Source of the DNA: Granulicella sp.
Lineage (GTDB): Bacteria > Acidobacteriota > Terriglobia > Terriglobales > Acidobacteriaceae
DNA: 17,547 bases
Assembly (NCBI GenBank): GCA_003133205.1
Contig: PKWK01000318.1
Span: 1-17,547 of the forward strand
Direction: 5' to 3'
The position numbers were made by a program, and so were the translations under genes. The notes under the pieces were generated by a model. The model was not told the DNA's origin. It ran no database searches and saw only the letters and a list, made by a program, of their open reading frames with translations. Below, in pieces: positions 6,634 through 13,270 of this stretch (its first letter is position 1; every line of letters begins with the position of its first letter).

Positions 6634-7101
6634 ATGGTGAACCGGTTCAGAGTATCGCTGCGATGGTTGGTGGCGATGGCGGTCGCCGCGAGTTGTGGCC
6701 TGGGCCTGCCTGCCCGGGCGCAGGAGTCGGATCGGCATATTCCTGCGACGCACGGCACATCGCTGACGGGGACGGCGGTAGCGCTTCCAGATGCGCTGAA
6801 GGGCAAGGTGGGCGTGCTGGTGGTGGGGTTCAGCCACGCTTCGCAGGGAGAGGTTGCCTCCTGGGGACGACTGCTGGAGGCGAATTACGGGAAGTCCAAT
6901 GATGTGGCCTACTTCGAACTCCCGATGCTTGCGGGTGAGCCCAAGATGCTGCGCGGGATGATCGTGAAAAGGATGGGCTCGTCCGTGCCGTGGGCGGAGC
7001 GGCAACACTTCGTGCCGCTGATGGAGGGCGAGGCGACGGACGCGGCCTGGGGCAAACTGAAGCACAGACTGGCGAAGGTGTTCGGGACCGATACGCCGTG
7101 A
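6634..7101 (+). CDS. Secreted protein, possibly thioredoxin-fold without redox cysteines
   Basis: The 155-residue product begins with a signal peptide (basic MVNRFRVSLR, hydrophobic to about residue 24, likely cut after ARA at 27-29). The mature part contains a run resembling the first half of a thioredoxin-like fold: ALPDALKGKVGVLVVGFSH, then a helix and VAYFELPML. This is also the pattern of the ATP10-type family, a weak resemblance only. There is no Cys in the mature region, so a disulfide reductase role is unlikely. No function is assigned. It ends 75 bases before gcvT on the same strand but looks unrelated to glycine metabolism. Confidence 0.75.
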   Translation: MVNRFRVSLRWLVAMAVAASCGLGLPARAQESDRHIPATHGTSLTGTAVALPDALKGKVGVLVVGFSHASQGEVASWGRLLEANYGKSNDVAYFELPMLAGEPKMLRGMIVKRMGSSVPWAERQHFVPLMEGEATDAAWGKLKHRLAKVFGTDTP

Positions 7102-7134
7102 CAGGGTTTGGCGGGACCGCCTCGTGTGGGGCGA

Positions 7135-7140
7135 TACTGT
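7135..7140 (+). promoter_or_regulatory. Weak candidate -10 box for gcvT
   Basis: TACTGT lies 37 bases before the gcvT ATG, in the 75-base gap after the secreted protein gene. The gap is too short for a glycine riboswitch and I see no aptamer-like structure in it. There is no clear -35 box. Confidence 0.25.
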
Positions 7141-7176
7141 TTTAAGCGGCCGCATGAGGCCCGGAAGGAATTTCAC

Positions 7177-8316
7177 ATGGCTGAGATGACGGCAACGCTG
7201 CGCAAGACAGCTTTGAATGCAACCCATCGCGCACACAAGGCGAAGATGGTCGACTTCGGCGGGTGGGATATGCCGGTCGAGTACTCGGGGCTGGTGGCCG
7301 AGCACATGGCGGTGCGGACGGGCGTAGGCCTGTTCGACGTGTCGCACATGGGGGACATCCAATTTCGCGGGCCGGGATCGCTGGCGGCGGTGCAGCGGCT
7401 TTGCATGAACGATGCGTCGAAGCTGGCGGTGGGGCAGGCGCACTACTCGGCGATGCTGTATCCGGATGGGACGTTCGTCGATGACGTGGTGGTGCATAAG
7501 CTCTCCGACAACGACTACCTGATCGTGATCAATGCGGGCACGCGGGAGAAGGATATTCAGTGGGTGCGGAAGCAGGTTGGCTCCATGCCGGGCGTGCATG
7601 TGAACGACTTCTCGGACTTTTACACGCAGTTGGCGATCCAGGGGCCGAAGGCGGCTTCGACGCTGCAGAAACTAACCGACACTGATTTGAGCACGATCAA
7701 AAACTACTGGTTTACGTGGGGCAAGGTGTGCGGGCTTTATAACGTGATGATCGCGCGGACGGGGTATACGGGCGAGGACGGCTTCGAGATTTACATTCCG
7801 TCGGACGAGCCGACCAGCGGGCGCGTGTGGGGCGAGGTACTGGAGGCGGGCGCGGAGTTCGGCATTGTGCCGTGCGGGCTGGGTGCGCGGAATACGCTGC
7901 GGCTGGAGTCGGCGATGGCGCTGTATGGACACGAGATTTCGGACACGATCAACGTGTTCGAGGCAGAGCTGGGGCGGTATGCGAAGCTCGACAAGGGCGT
8001 GGATTTCGTGGGGCGTGAGGCGCTGGCGGCGATTGAGGCTGAAGGCGGGCCGAAGCGCAAACTGGTGGGGCTGGAGATGATCGAGCGCGGGATTGGGCGG
8101 GACGGCTATCCCGTATGCACAGTTGGCGTCGAAAAGATTGGCGCCATTACCAGCGGATCGCCGGCGCCATTCCTGAAGAAGAACATCGCGCTGGCGTATG
8201 TGCCGGTGCAATATGCGGGCGTGGATGAGGTGGTCGCGGTGGAGATTCGTGGGCAGCTTGTGAAGGCGAAGGTGGTTGCGACGCCGTTCTATAAACGGCC
8301 AAAGAAGTCTGCCTGA
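7177..8316 (+). CDS. gcvT: Glycine cleavage system T protein (aminomethyltransferase)
   Basis: This 379-residue cytoplasmic enzyme moves the methylene group from the aminomethyl-lipoyl arm of the H protein to tetrahydrofolate, releasing ammonia. Family signatures include LRKTALNATHRAHKAKMVDF with GGWDMPVEY (8-36), GLFDVSHMGD (51-60), the folate-site region YPDGTFVDDVVVHKL (95-109), ARTGYTGEDGFEIY, and the C-terminal barrel ending in GQLVKAKVVATPFYKRP. ATG 7177 was chosen because GGAAGGA lies seven bases before it; the frame extends upstream to 7108, but those codons do not resemble the family. The length is typical. It is the first gene of the gcvT-gcvH-gcvPA-gcvPB set. Confidence 0.97.
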   Translation: MAEMTATLRKTALNATHRAHKAKMVDFGGWDMPVEYSGLVAEHMAVRTGVGLFDVSHMGDIQFRGPGSLAAVQRLCMNDASKLAVGQAHYSAMLYPDGTFVDDVVVHKLSDNDYLIVINAGTREKDIQWVRKQVGSMPGVHVNDFSDFYTQLAIQGPKAASTLQKLTDTDLSTIKNYWFTWGKVCGLYNVMIARTGYTGEDGFEIYIPSDEPTSGRVWGEVLEAGAEFGIVPCGLGARNTLRLESAMALYGHEISDTINVFEAELGRYAKLDKGVDFVGREALAAIEAEGGPKRKLVGLEMIERGIGRDGYPVCTVGVEKIGAITSGSPAPFLKKNIALAYVPVQYAGVDEVVAVEIRGQLVKAKVVATPFYKRPKKSA

Positions 8317-8338
8317 GAAATCCACTTCGTTGAGCGGC

Positions 8339-8344
8339 TACACT
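8339..8344 (+). promoter_or_regulatory. Candidate -10 box between gcvT and gcvH
   Basis: TACACT, in the string GAGCGGCTACACT, lies 46 bases before the gcvH ATG and would give a leader of about 33 bases. It suggests gcvH-gcvPA can be transcribed separately from gcvT. The -35 position is poor. Confidence 0.4.
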
Positions 8345-8384
8345 AGCAGTGAAGCTGGATAGAACGGATTGGAGATCAGGCAAA

Positions 8385-8774
8385 ATGGCTTACCCTGCCG
8401 GTTACCGGTATACGAAGGAACATGAGTGGATTTCGGTTGATGGCGCGGCCGGGACCGTTGGAATTACGGACTACGCGCAGAGTTCGCTGGGCGACATCGT
8501 GTTCGTCGAACTGCCGAAGGTGGGCGATGTGCTGGAGGCGGGCAAGATCTTCGGCTCGGTCGAGAGCGTGAAAGCGGTGAGCGACCTGTATTCGCCGGCG
8601 TCGGGCACGGTGACGGCGGTGAATGAAGAGTTGAAGGATGCTCCGGAGAAGGTGAACGCGGACGCGAACGGGACCTGGATGCTGAAGCTCGATCTGAAGG
8701 ATGCGGCGGAGTTGGATGCGCTGCTGTCGGCGGCGGAGTACGAGGCTTTTGTCAGCGAGGAGACGGGACACTAA
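8385..8774 (+). CDS. gcvH: Glycine cleavage system H protein (lipoyl carrier)
   Basis: This 129-residue protein carries the lipoyl arm that shuttles the aminomethyl group among the P, T and L proteins. The start MAYPAGYRYTKEHEWIS is typical of the family. The lipoylated residue is Lys63 within GSVESVKAVSDLYSP, followed by the conserved ELKDAPEKVNADANG segment. ATG 8385 fits the family length and is preceded by GGAGATCAGG; a longer frame from GTG 8349 adds twelve residues with no family resemblance. It ends three bases before gcvPA, so the two are almost certainly co-transcribed. Confidence 0.97.
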   Translation: MAYPAGYRYTKEHEWISVDGAAGTVGITDYAQSSLGDIVFVELPKVGDVLEAGKIFGSVESVKAVSDLYSPASGTVTAVNEELKDAPEKVNADANGTWMLKLDLKDAAELDALLSAAEYEAFVSEETGH

Positions 8775-8777
8775 ACG

Positions 8778-10151
8778 ATGCGCTATTTGCCCAAGAGTCC
8801 GGCGGACCGCAAAGAGATGCTTGCCGCAATTAATGAGACCACGCCTGGCGTGAAGTCGATCGACGATTTGTTTGCCAGCATTCCGGCTGAGTACCAGTTG
8901 ACGCGCGATCTCAAGATTCCGCGGCAACACTCGGAGTCGGAGATTATTGATCGCTTTCGCGCATTTGCCGAGAACAATGCGACCGGCTATGCGAGCTTTC
9001 TGGGCGCGGGCGTCTACCGGCACTACACACCGGTGATCATCGATTCGCTGGTGCTGCGCGGCGAGTTCCTGACCAGCTACACGCCGTACCAGCCGGAGAT
9101 CTCGCAGGGCACGCTGCAGGCGATGTTCGAGTTCCAGACGATGATCTGTGAGCTGACGGGAATGGAGATCGCGAACGCGTCGATGTACGACGGGTCTACC
9201 GGCGCGGCCGAATCGATGATGATGGCGGTGCGGGTGACCAGGCGCGACAAGGCGGTGGTGGCGCGGACGGTGCATCCGGAGTATCGCGAAGTGATTGCGA
9301 CGTACGCGCAGCACCAGGAGATCCCGATTGCCGAGGTTGGGTATGCGGCGAATGGGCGCGTGGATATGGCCGCGCTGGACGCGGCGATCACGAGCGAAAC
9401 GGCTTGCGTGATGATCCAGTCGCCGAACTTCTTTGGGACGATTGAGGATGTGGCGGCGATTGCGGAGATGGCGCATGCGAAGGGCGCCCTGCTGATCGTG
9501 TCGATTGCCGAGGCGGTGTCGCTGGGAGTAGTGAGGCCGCCGGCGGAGGCGGACATTGTGTCGATGGAGGCGCAGTCGTTTGGCGTGGCGCTCTCGTACG
9601 GCGGGCCGTATTGCGGTGTGATCGCTTGCAAGGAGAAGTTCCTGCGGCAGATGCCGGGGCGCATTGTGGGCGAGACCAAGGATGTAGACGGCAAGCGAGG
9701 GTATGTGCTGACGCTGTCAACGCGCGAGCAGCATATCCGGCGGGAGAAGGCGACCTCGAATATCTGCACCAACCAGGCGCTGGTCGCGATGATGGTAACG
9801 ATCTTCCTTACGGTGTATGGCAAGGAAGGGATGCGCGAACTGGCTGAACACAATCTGGCGAAGGCGAGCTATTTGAAGGGCGTGCTGGGCGCTGATGCGA
9901 AGGTTTTGTTCGAGGGCGCGCCGCGGTTTCATGAGTTTGTGGTCGAACTGCCTACGGGCGCGGAGGAAGCGAATGCCGCGTTGCTCGAGAGCAAGATCAT
10001 TGGCGGGCTTCCGCTGGCGAAGTGGTATCCGGAGCTGGGGCCGAATGCGAGCCTGTGGTGCGCGACCGAGTTGACGACGCGCAAGCAGATGGACGCGGCG
10101 GCGGATGCGCTGCGGGCGGTGGTTCCGGCGGCGGAGTTGACGAGAGCGTAA
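8778..10151 (+). CDS. gcvPA: Glycine dehydrogenase (decarboxylating) subunit 1
   Basis: The 457-residue product corresponds to the N-terminal half of the P protein, encoded separately as in many bacteria and archaea. It begins with [15 protein letters not shown], followed by the [14 protein letters not shown] and [12 protein letters not shown] signatures and [18 protein letters not shown]. With subunit 2 it forms the PLP enzyme that decarboxylates glycine and loads the methylamine group on the H protein. The PLP lysine is in the other subunit. Its TAA stop overlaps the ATG of the next gene (TAATG at 10149-10153), implying translational coupling to a small protein of unknown function. Confidence 0.96.
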   Translation: MRYLPKSPADRKEMLAAINETTPGVKSIDDLFASIPAEYQLTRDLKIPRQHSESEIIDRFRAFAENNATGYASFLGAGVYRHYTPVIIDSLVLRGEFLTSYTPYQPEISQGTLQAMFEFQTMICELTGMEIANASMYDGSTGAAESMMMAVRVTRRDKAVVARTVHPEYREVIATYAQHQEIPIAEVGYAANGRVDMAALDAAITSETACVMIQSPNFFGTIEDVAAIAEMAHAKGALLIVSIAEAVSLGVVRPPAEADIVSMEAQSFGVALSYGGPYCGVIACKEKFLRQMPGRIVGETKDVDGKRGYVLTLSTREQHIRREKATSNICTNQALVAMMVTIFLTVYGKEGMRELAEHNLAKASYLKGVLGADAKVLFEGAPRFHEFVVELPTGAEEANAALLESKIIGGLPLAKWYPELGPNASLWCATELTTRKQMDAAADALRAVVPAAELTRA

Positions 10152-10495
10152 TGGATATTTCGGCGATTGAAGGCGAAGAGCTGAAGGCAGTCGAGTTTGT
10201 TGAGGATTACTTGCAACTGCGTTTTGGCGAGCCTCTGCTGAAGCTGTATGACTGGCCGCATGTGCTGCTGCCGGATTTTTCGGTGGCGTTTGGCGAGCCG
10301 GAGTATCGCAATGCGCTGTGTGCGCAGATTGGCGAGACGGTTGCGACGGCGGTGTTGGAAGAGGATGACGCACTGACGATTGAGTTAAGCAATGGCGTGG
10401 TGTTTGGGCTTTCGCTGCGCGAAGAGGATAAGGATGGGCCGGAGTCGGGGAGTTATTCCGAGACTGGCGATGAGGCGGATGCGCAGGAGTTTTAG
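10151..10495 (+). CDS. Small acidic protein of unknown function, coupled to gcvPA
   Basis: The 114-residue product starts at the ATG that shares an A with the gcvPA stop codon. It is acidic and probably cytoplasmic. Visible features are an N-terminal strand-helix region ending in FVEDYLQLRFG, a LYDWPHV segment, EYRNALCAQIGETV, an alternating strand pair DALTIELSNGVVFGLSLREED, and a disordered acidic tail. The combination 'YRNALCxxIG ... LSxREEDxxGPE' reminds me of a widespread uncharacterised small-protein family, but I cannot name it. No known glycine cleavage role exists for such a protein. The next gene's ribosome-binding site AGGAG overlaps its stop codon. Confidence 0.8.
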   Translation: MDISAIEGEELKAVEFVEDYLQLRFGEPLLKLYDWPHVLLPDFSVAFGEPEYRNALCAQIGETVATAVLEEDDALTIELSNGVVFGLSLREEDKDGPESGSYSETGDEADAQEF

Positions 10496-10503
10496 GAGAA
10501 AAC

Positions 10504-10686
10504 ATGACAGCGCGGCGCCAGTTGACGGTTGTTTCAGCGATTGTTTGTTTTGTGACGATCTCTTCGATCATCGCGATGCACTACATGTGGCCCAGAAGCA
10601 TTGAGCATGGTTGGGATACCTATGTCGTCGCCACTGGCACTTTATGCGTTTGCGCTATTCTCGCTCGGCACATTGCTCGTCAATGA
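10504..10686 (+). CDS. 60-residue two-pass membrane protein
   Basis: ATG 10504 follows AGGAG (10494-10498) at a five-base spacing, an excellent ribosome-binding site that begins on the stop codon of the preceding gene. The product has two hydrophobic segments, about residues 7-28 (LTVVSAIVCFVTISSIIAMHYM) and 40-55 (TYVVATGTLCVCAILA), joined by a short polar loop, with a basic start MTARRQ. No family is recognised. It lies inside the glycine cleavage gene set, between the two P-protein subunit genes. Confidence 0.7.
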   Translation: MTARRQLTVVSAIVCFVTISSIIAMHYMWPRSIEHGWDTYVVATGTLCVCAILARHIARQ

Positions 10687-10725
10687 AACTAAGACGGCGG
10701 ACGATTAGAAGCAGGAACGAAATAC

Positions 10726-10760
10726 GGGGATTCTGAGCTGCGCTCAGAATGACAACCCCA
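10726..10760. repeat. Palindromic intergenic element before gcvPB
   Basis: ATTCTGAGC (10730-10738) pairs with GCTCAGAAT (10742-10750) around a three-base loop, inside a wider GGGG...CCCC frame (10726-10760). The phrase 'GGGGATTCTGAGC...GCTCAGAATGACA' resembles a dispersed repeat I associate with acidobacterial genomes ('CTTCGCTCAGGATGACA' type); this is memory, not a search. Its position separates gcvPB from the two small genes and might attenuate or terminate read-through. Confidence 0.6.
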
Positions 10761-10775
10761 TTGAAATGAGGGTGC

Positions 10776-12323
10776 ATGGCAGAGACGAGATTCATAGGCA
10801 CACCGAAGAAGGCGACCACGCATGTCAACCAGAATGAGGGGTTGATCTTTGAGAAGTCGTCGCCGGGGAAGAAGGCGTATCGGCTGGCGGAGTTGGATGT
10901 GCCAGCGGTAGACGCTAGTTCCCTGCTGGGCGCGAGTGCGCGGACGGACCTGGGCGTGATGCCGGAGTTGAGCGAGATTGAGATCATTCGGCACTTCACG
11001 CGGCTGTCGACGTGGAACTATGCGATCGATTTGGGGATGTATCCGCTGGGAAGCTGCACGATGAAGTACAACCCGCGGGTGAACGAGGCGGTGGCGCGGC
11101 TGGAGGGGATTGCGGAGGCGCATCCTTATCAGCCTGAATCGCTCGCGCAGGGGTGCCTGGGCATCATGAAAATGCTGCAGGATTGCCTGATCGAGATTAC
11201 CGGCATGGACGCGATTACGCTGCAGCCGGCGGCGGGCGCGCATGGCGAGTTTACGGGGATACTTCTAGTCCGGGCGTATCACGAGAGCAAGGGGAACGCG
11301 CGTAAGAAGATACTGATTCCCGATTCCGCGCATGGGACGAACCCGGCGACGGCAGCGGTGTGCGGCTATCAGGTGGCGAACCTGAAGTCGAACGCGCAGG
11401 GCATGGTGGACCTCGCCGAGTTGGAGCGCATGGTGGATGAAGATACCGCCGCGCTGATGCTCACCAACCCTTCGACCATTGGCGTATTCGAGAGCGAGAT
11501 TCACAAGATTGCGGACATCCTGCATGCGAAGGGCGCGCTGCTCTATATGGACGGCGCGAACATGAATGCGCTGGTGGGCAAGACGCGGCCGGGCGACTTC
11601 GGCGTGGACGTGATGCATTTGAATCTGCACAAGACGTTTTCGACTCCGCATGGGGGTGGTGGGCCGGGCTCGGGGCCGGTGGCATGCAAGAAGATTCTGG
11701 AACCGTTTCTACCGACACCGGTGTTGATCACGCGTGCGGATGATTCGCTTGGCCTGGAGTACAGCCGGCCGCAGAGCGTGGGGCGGGTGCGGATGTTCTA
11801 TGGCAACTTCGGTATGTTCGTGCGAGCACTGGCGTACATCCTGGCGAACGGGCCGGACGGGCTGCGGCAGACGACCGAGGACGCGGTGCTGAATGCGAAC
11901 TACATTCGCGCGAAACTGGAGGGCACGTTCGAGCTGCCGTTCAAGACGCCTACGCTGCATGAGGTGGTCTTCTCCGACAACCTGCAGGCGAAGAATGGCG
12001 TGAAGACCGGCGATATGGGGAAGCGGCTGATCGACTATGGATTCCATGCGTATACCGTGAGCTTTCCGATGATTGTGCATGGCGCGATGATGATTGAGCC
12101 GACGGAGAGTGAGAGCCGCGAAGAGTTGGACCTGCTGATCGATGCGCTGAAACAGATTGCGCAGGAAGCGGCGGAGAATCCGGAGTTGGTGCAGACGGCT
12201 CCGCATACGACGCGGGTGCGGCGGATGGATGAGACTGCGGCGGCGAGGAAGCCGGTGTTGCGCTGGAAGGCTCCAGTGGCGGCAGAGCCGGTTGTGGTGG
12301 ATGCGGCAGCAAAGGAGTGGTGA
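10776..12323 (+). CDS. gcvPB: Glycine dehydrogenase (decarboxylating) subunit 2
   Basis: The 515-residue product is the C-terminal half of the P protein, carrying the PLP site. The PLP-binding lysine is Lys286 in LNLHKTFSTPHGGGGPGSGP. Other signatures are YPLGSCTMKYNPRVNE (89-104), HPYQPE, LQPAAGAHGE and PDSAHGTNPA. It pairs with GcvPA. The C-terminus is extended by a roughly 40-residue Ala-rich tail, which accounts for its length above the usual 480-500. ATG 10776 is preceded by GAGGG at short spacing. It ends 63 bases from the convergent glycosyltransferase gene, with a palindromic element in the gap. Confidence 0.96.
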   Translation: MAETRFIGTPKKATTHVNQNEGLIFEKSSPGKKAYRLAELDVPAVDASSLLGASARTDLGVMPELSEIEIIRHFTRLSTWNYAIDLGMYPLGSCTMKYNPRVNEAVARLEGIAEAHPYQPESLAQGCLGIMKMLQDCLIEITGMDAITLQPAAGAHGEFTGILLVRAYHESKGNARKKILIPDSAHGTNPATAAVCGYQVANLKSNAQGMVDLAELERMVDEDTAALMLTNPSTIGVFESEIHKIADILHAKGALLYMDGANMNALVGKTRPGDFGVDVMHLNLHKTFSTPHGGGGPGSGPVACKKILEPFLPTPVLITRADDSLGLEYSRPQSVGRVRMFYGNFGMFVRALAYILANGPDGLRQTTEDAVLNANYIRAKLEGTFELPFKTPTLHEVVFSDNLQAKNGVKTGDMGKRLIDYGFHAYTVSFPMIVHGAMMIEPTESESREELDLLIDALKQIAQEAAENPELVQTAPHTTRVRRMDETAAARKPVLRWKAPVAAEPVVVDAAAKEW

Positions 12324-12326
12324 GGC

Positions 12327-12366
12327 AACCCACCCTTTCTCAGAAGACGAGAAAGGATGGGCCACC
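12327..12366. repeat. Palindromic intergenic element, possible two-way terminator
   Basis: CCCACCCTTTCTC (12329-12341) pairs with GAGAAAGGATGGG (12349-12361) with one mismatch around a seven-base loop, followed by GCCACCC. It lies between the convergent gcvPB and glycosyltransferase genes. It shares the frame 'ACCCA..TCTCAGAA..CGAGA..TGGG..CACCC' with the element at 13235-13268, so the two belong to one repeat family. Confidence 0.65.
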
Positions 12367-12386
12367 CGGCTTAGCGGCGGTGTGGG

Positions 12387-13214
12387 CTAGGCGCCTCCGC
12401 GGCGGAGTTCCTTCGTCTTGAGGACGATCATGTACTCGTAGATGGATTGCAGCGTGGCGTATGCGATGCCTGCTGCACCGTCGAGTATCGCACCGCGCAC
12501 GAACATCATGTAACACCACTTGATCAGCGGGCGGCCCGGCATGCGGTAAAAGAGCGCCTTCTGGTGGAGGCGGCGCGTGTGGAAGTCGGAGTGGCCTAGC
12601 GCGGCGCGCAGGCTGGGGTCCTGCAGGCCCTCCTGGCGGAAGATCAGCTCTGCCTCCATCGTCGAGTAGGTATTGTGCTTGGCGATCCAGTGGGCGATGC
12701 CCTTGGAGAATGGATAGTGGTCGAGCGGATGGATGAGTTCGGCGATGGGGCCGTCGACCACGAGTACCTCGTTGATGGCACGGGTGTATATCGCGCGCTC
12801 GGGGCGGACGAGGCGAATGTAGTAAGGCGAAATCTGCGCGTGCTTGAGCCATGTGCCGAAGAGGAAGTCGCGGCGACGGAGACGGAATCCGGCGGTGTTG
12901 GCGGGGGCCTCGCGGACTACGCGCCGCATCTCGGCGGAGAGCTCCGGCGTTGGCCGCTCGTCCGCATCGAGCAGGAAGAGCCAGGGGTGCTTGAAGTCGA
13001 GCGCGAAGGCCGCGTTGCGATGGGTGGCGTAGTCGTCGAAGACGCGGCTGTGTACGTGCGCGCCGGCTGCTCGGGCGATATCCACGGTCGCGTCGGTCGA
13101 GTGCGAATCGAAGACGTGGATGTCGTCGGACCACGCGACGGAGGCCAGCGCGGCGGGCAGATCGCGCTCCTCATCTTTCGTGAGGATGAGGACGGAGATA
13201 GCGAGGGCGGTCAC
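12387..13214 (-). CDS. Family 2 glycosyltransferase (WaaE/KdtX-like)
   Basis: The 275-residue product has a GT-A fold: an ISVLILTKDEERDLPAAL start (6-23), the nucleotide-binding DSHSTD (36-41), and WLFLLDADER (78-87), which contains the DxD-type metal site. FDDYATHRNAAFAL between them is characteristic of the WaaE-like branch of GT2, which adds sugars to lipopolysaccharide cores and other envelope glycans. The C-terminal part includes hydrophobic or amphipathic stretches (LIKWCYMMFVRGAILDG) that may hold it at the inner membrane. Donor and acceptor are unknown. The start is GTG with no ribosome-binding site; a TACCAT box lies seven bases before it. It lies downstream of the ketosynthase gene but is separated by a palindrome, so a link to polyketide synthesis is unproven. 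Confidence 0.9.
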   Translation of the reverse strand: MTALAISVLILTKDEERDLPAALASVAWSDDIHVFDSHSTDATVDIARAAGAHVHSRVFDDYATHRNAAFALDFKHPWLFLLDADERPTPELSAEMRRVVREAPANTAGFRLRRRDFLFGTWLKHAQISPYYIRLVRPERAIYTRAINEVLVVDGPIAELIHPLDHYPFSKGIAHWIAKHNTYSTMEAELIFRQEGLQDPSLRAALGHSDFHTRRLHQKALFYRMPGRPLIKWCYMMFVRGAILDGAAGIAYATLQSIYEYMIVLKTKELRRGGA

Positions 13215-13221
13215 TTGGGCT

Positions 13222-13227
13222 ATGGTA
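13222..13227 (-). promoter_or_regulatory. Candidate -10 box placed for leaderless transcription of the glycosyltransferase
   Basis: On the minus strand TACCAT ends seven bases before the GTG start codon and no Shine-Dalgarno sequence is present. This matches the spacing seen at 1987, 5488 and 6622 on the plus strand. There is no clear -35 box. Confidence 0.35.
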
Positions 13228-13234
13228 TCGCGTA

Positions 13235-13268
13235 AACCCAGGTCTCAGAATCGAGACCTGGGGCACCC
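13235..13268. repeat. Palindromic intergenic element, probable terminator after the ketosynthase gene
   Basis: CCCAGGTCTC (13237-13246) and GAGACCTGGG (13253-13262) form a perfect ten-base-pair stem around AGAATC. On the minus strand it follows the ketosynthase stop within about ten bases and is followed by only three Ts. It belongs to the same family as the element at 12327-12366, so the glycosyltransferase gene has one copy on each side. Confidence 0.65.
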
Positions 13269-13270
13269 GC

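Noticed and set aside
6634..7101. Redox-active thioredoxin assignment
   Set aside because: The mature region has no cysteine, so only a weak fold resemblance can be claimed.
7102..7176. Possible glycine riboswitch before gcvT
   Set aside because: The gap is only 75 bases and shows none of the paired aptamer structure; no space for it before gcvH or gcvPB either.
6130..7599. 489-codon minus-strand frame over the 6178 and 6634 genes and gcvT
   Set aside because: It crosses three plus-strand genes with better evidence; its product is Arg/His-rich with no family resemblance.
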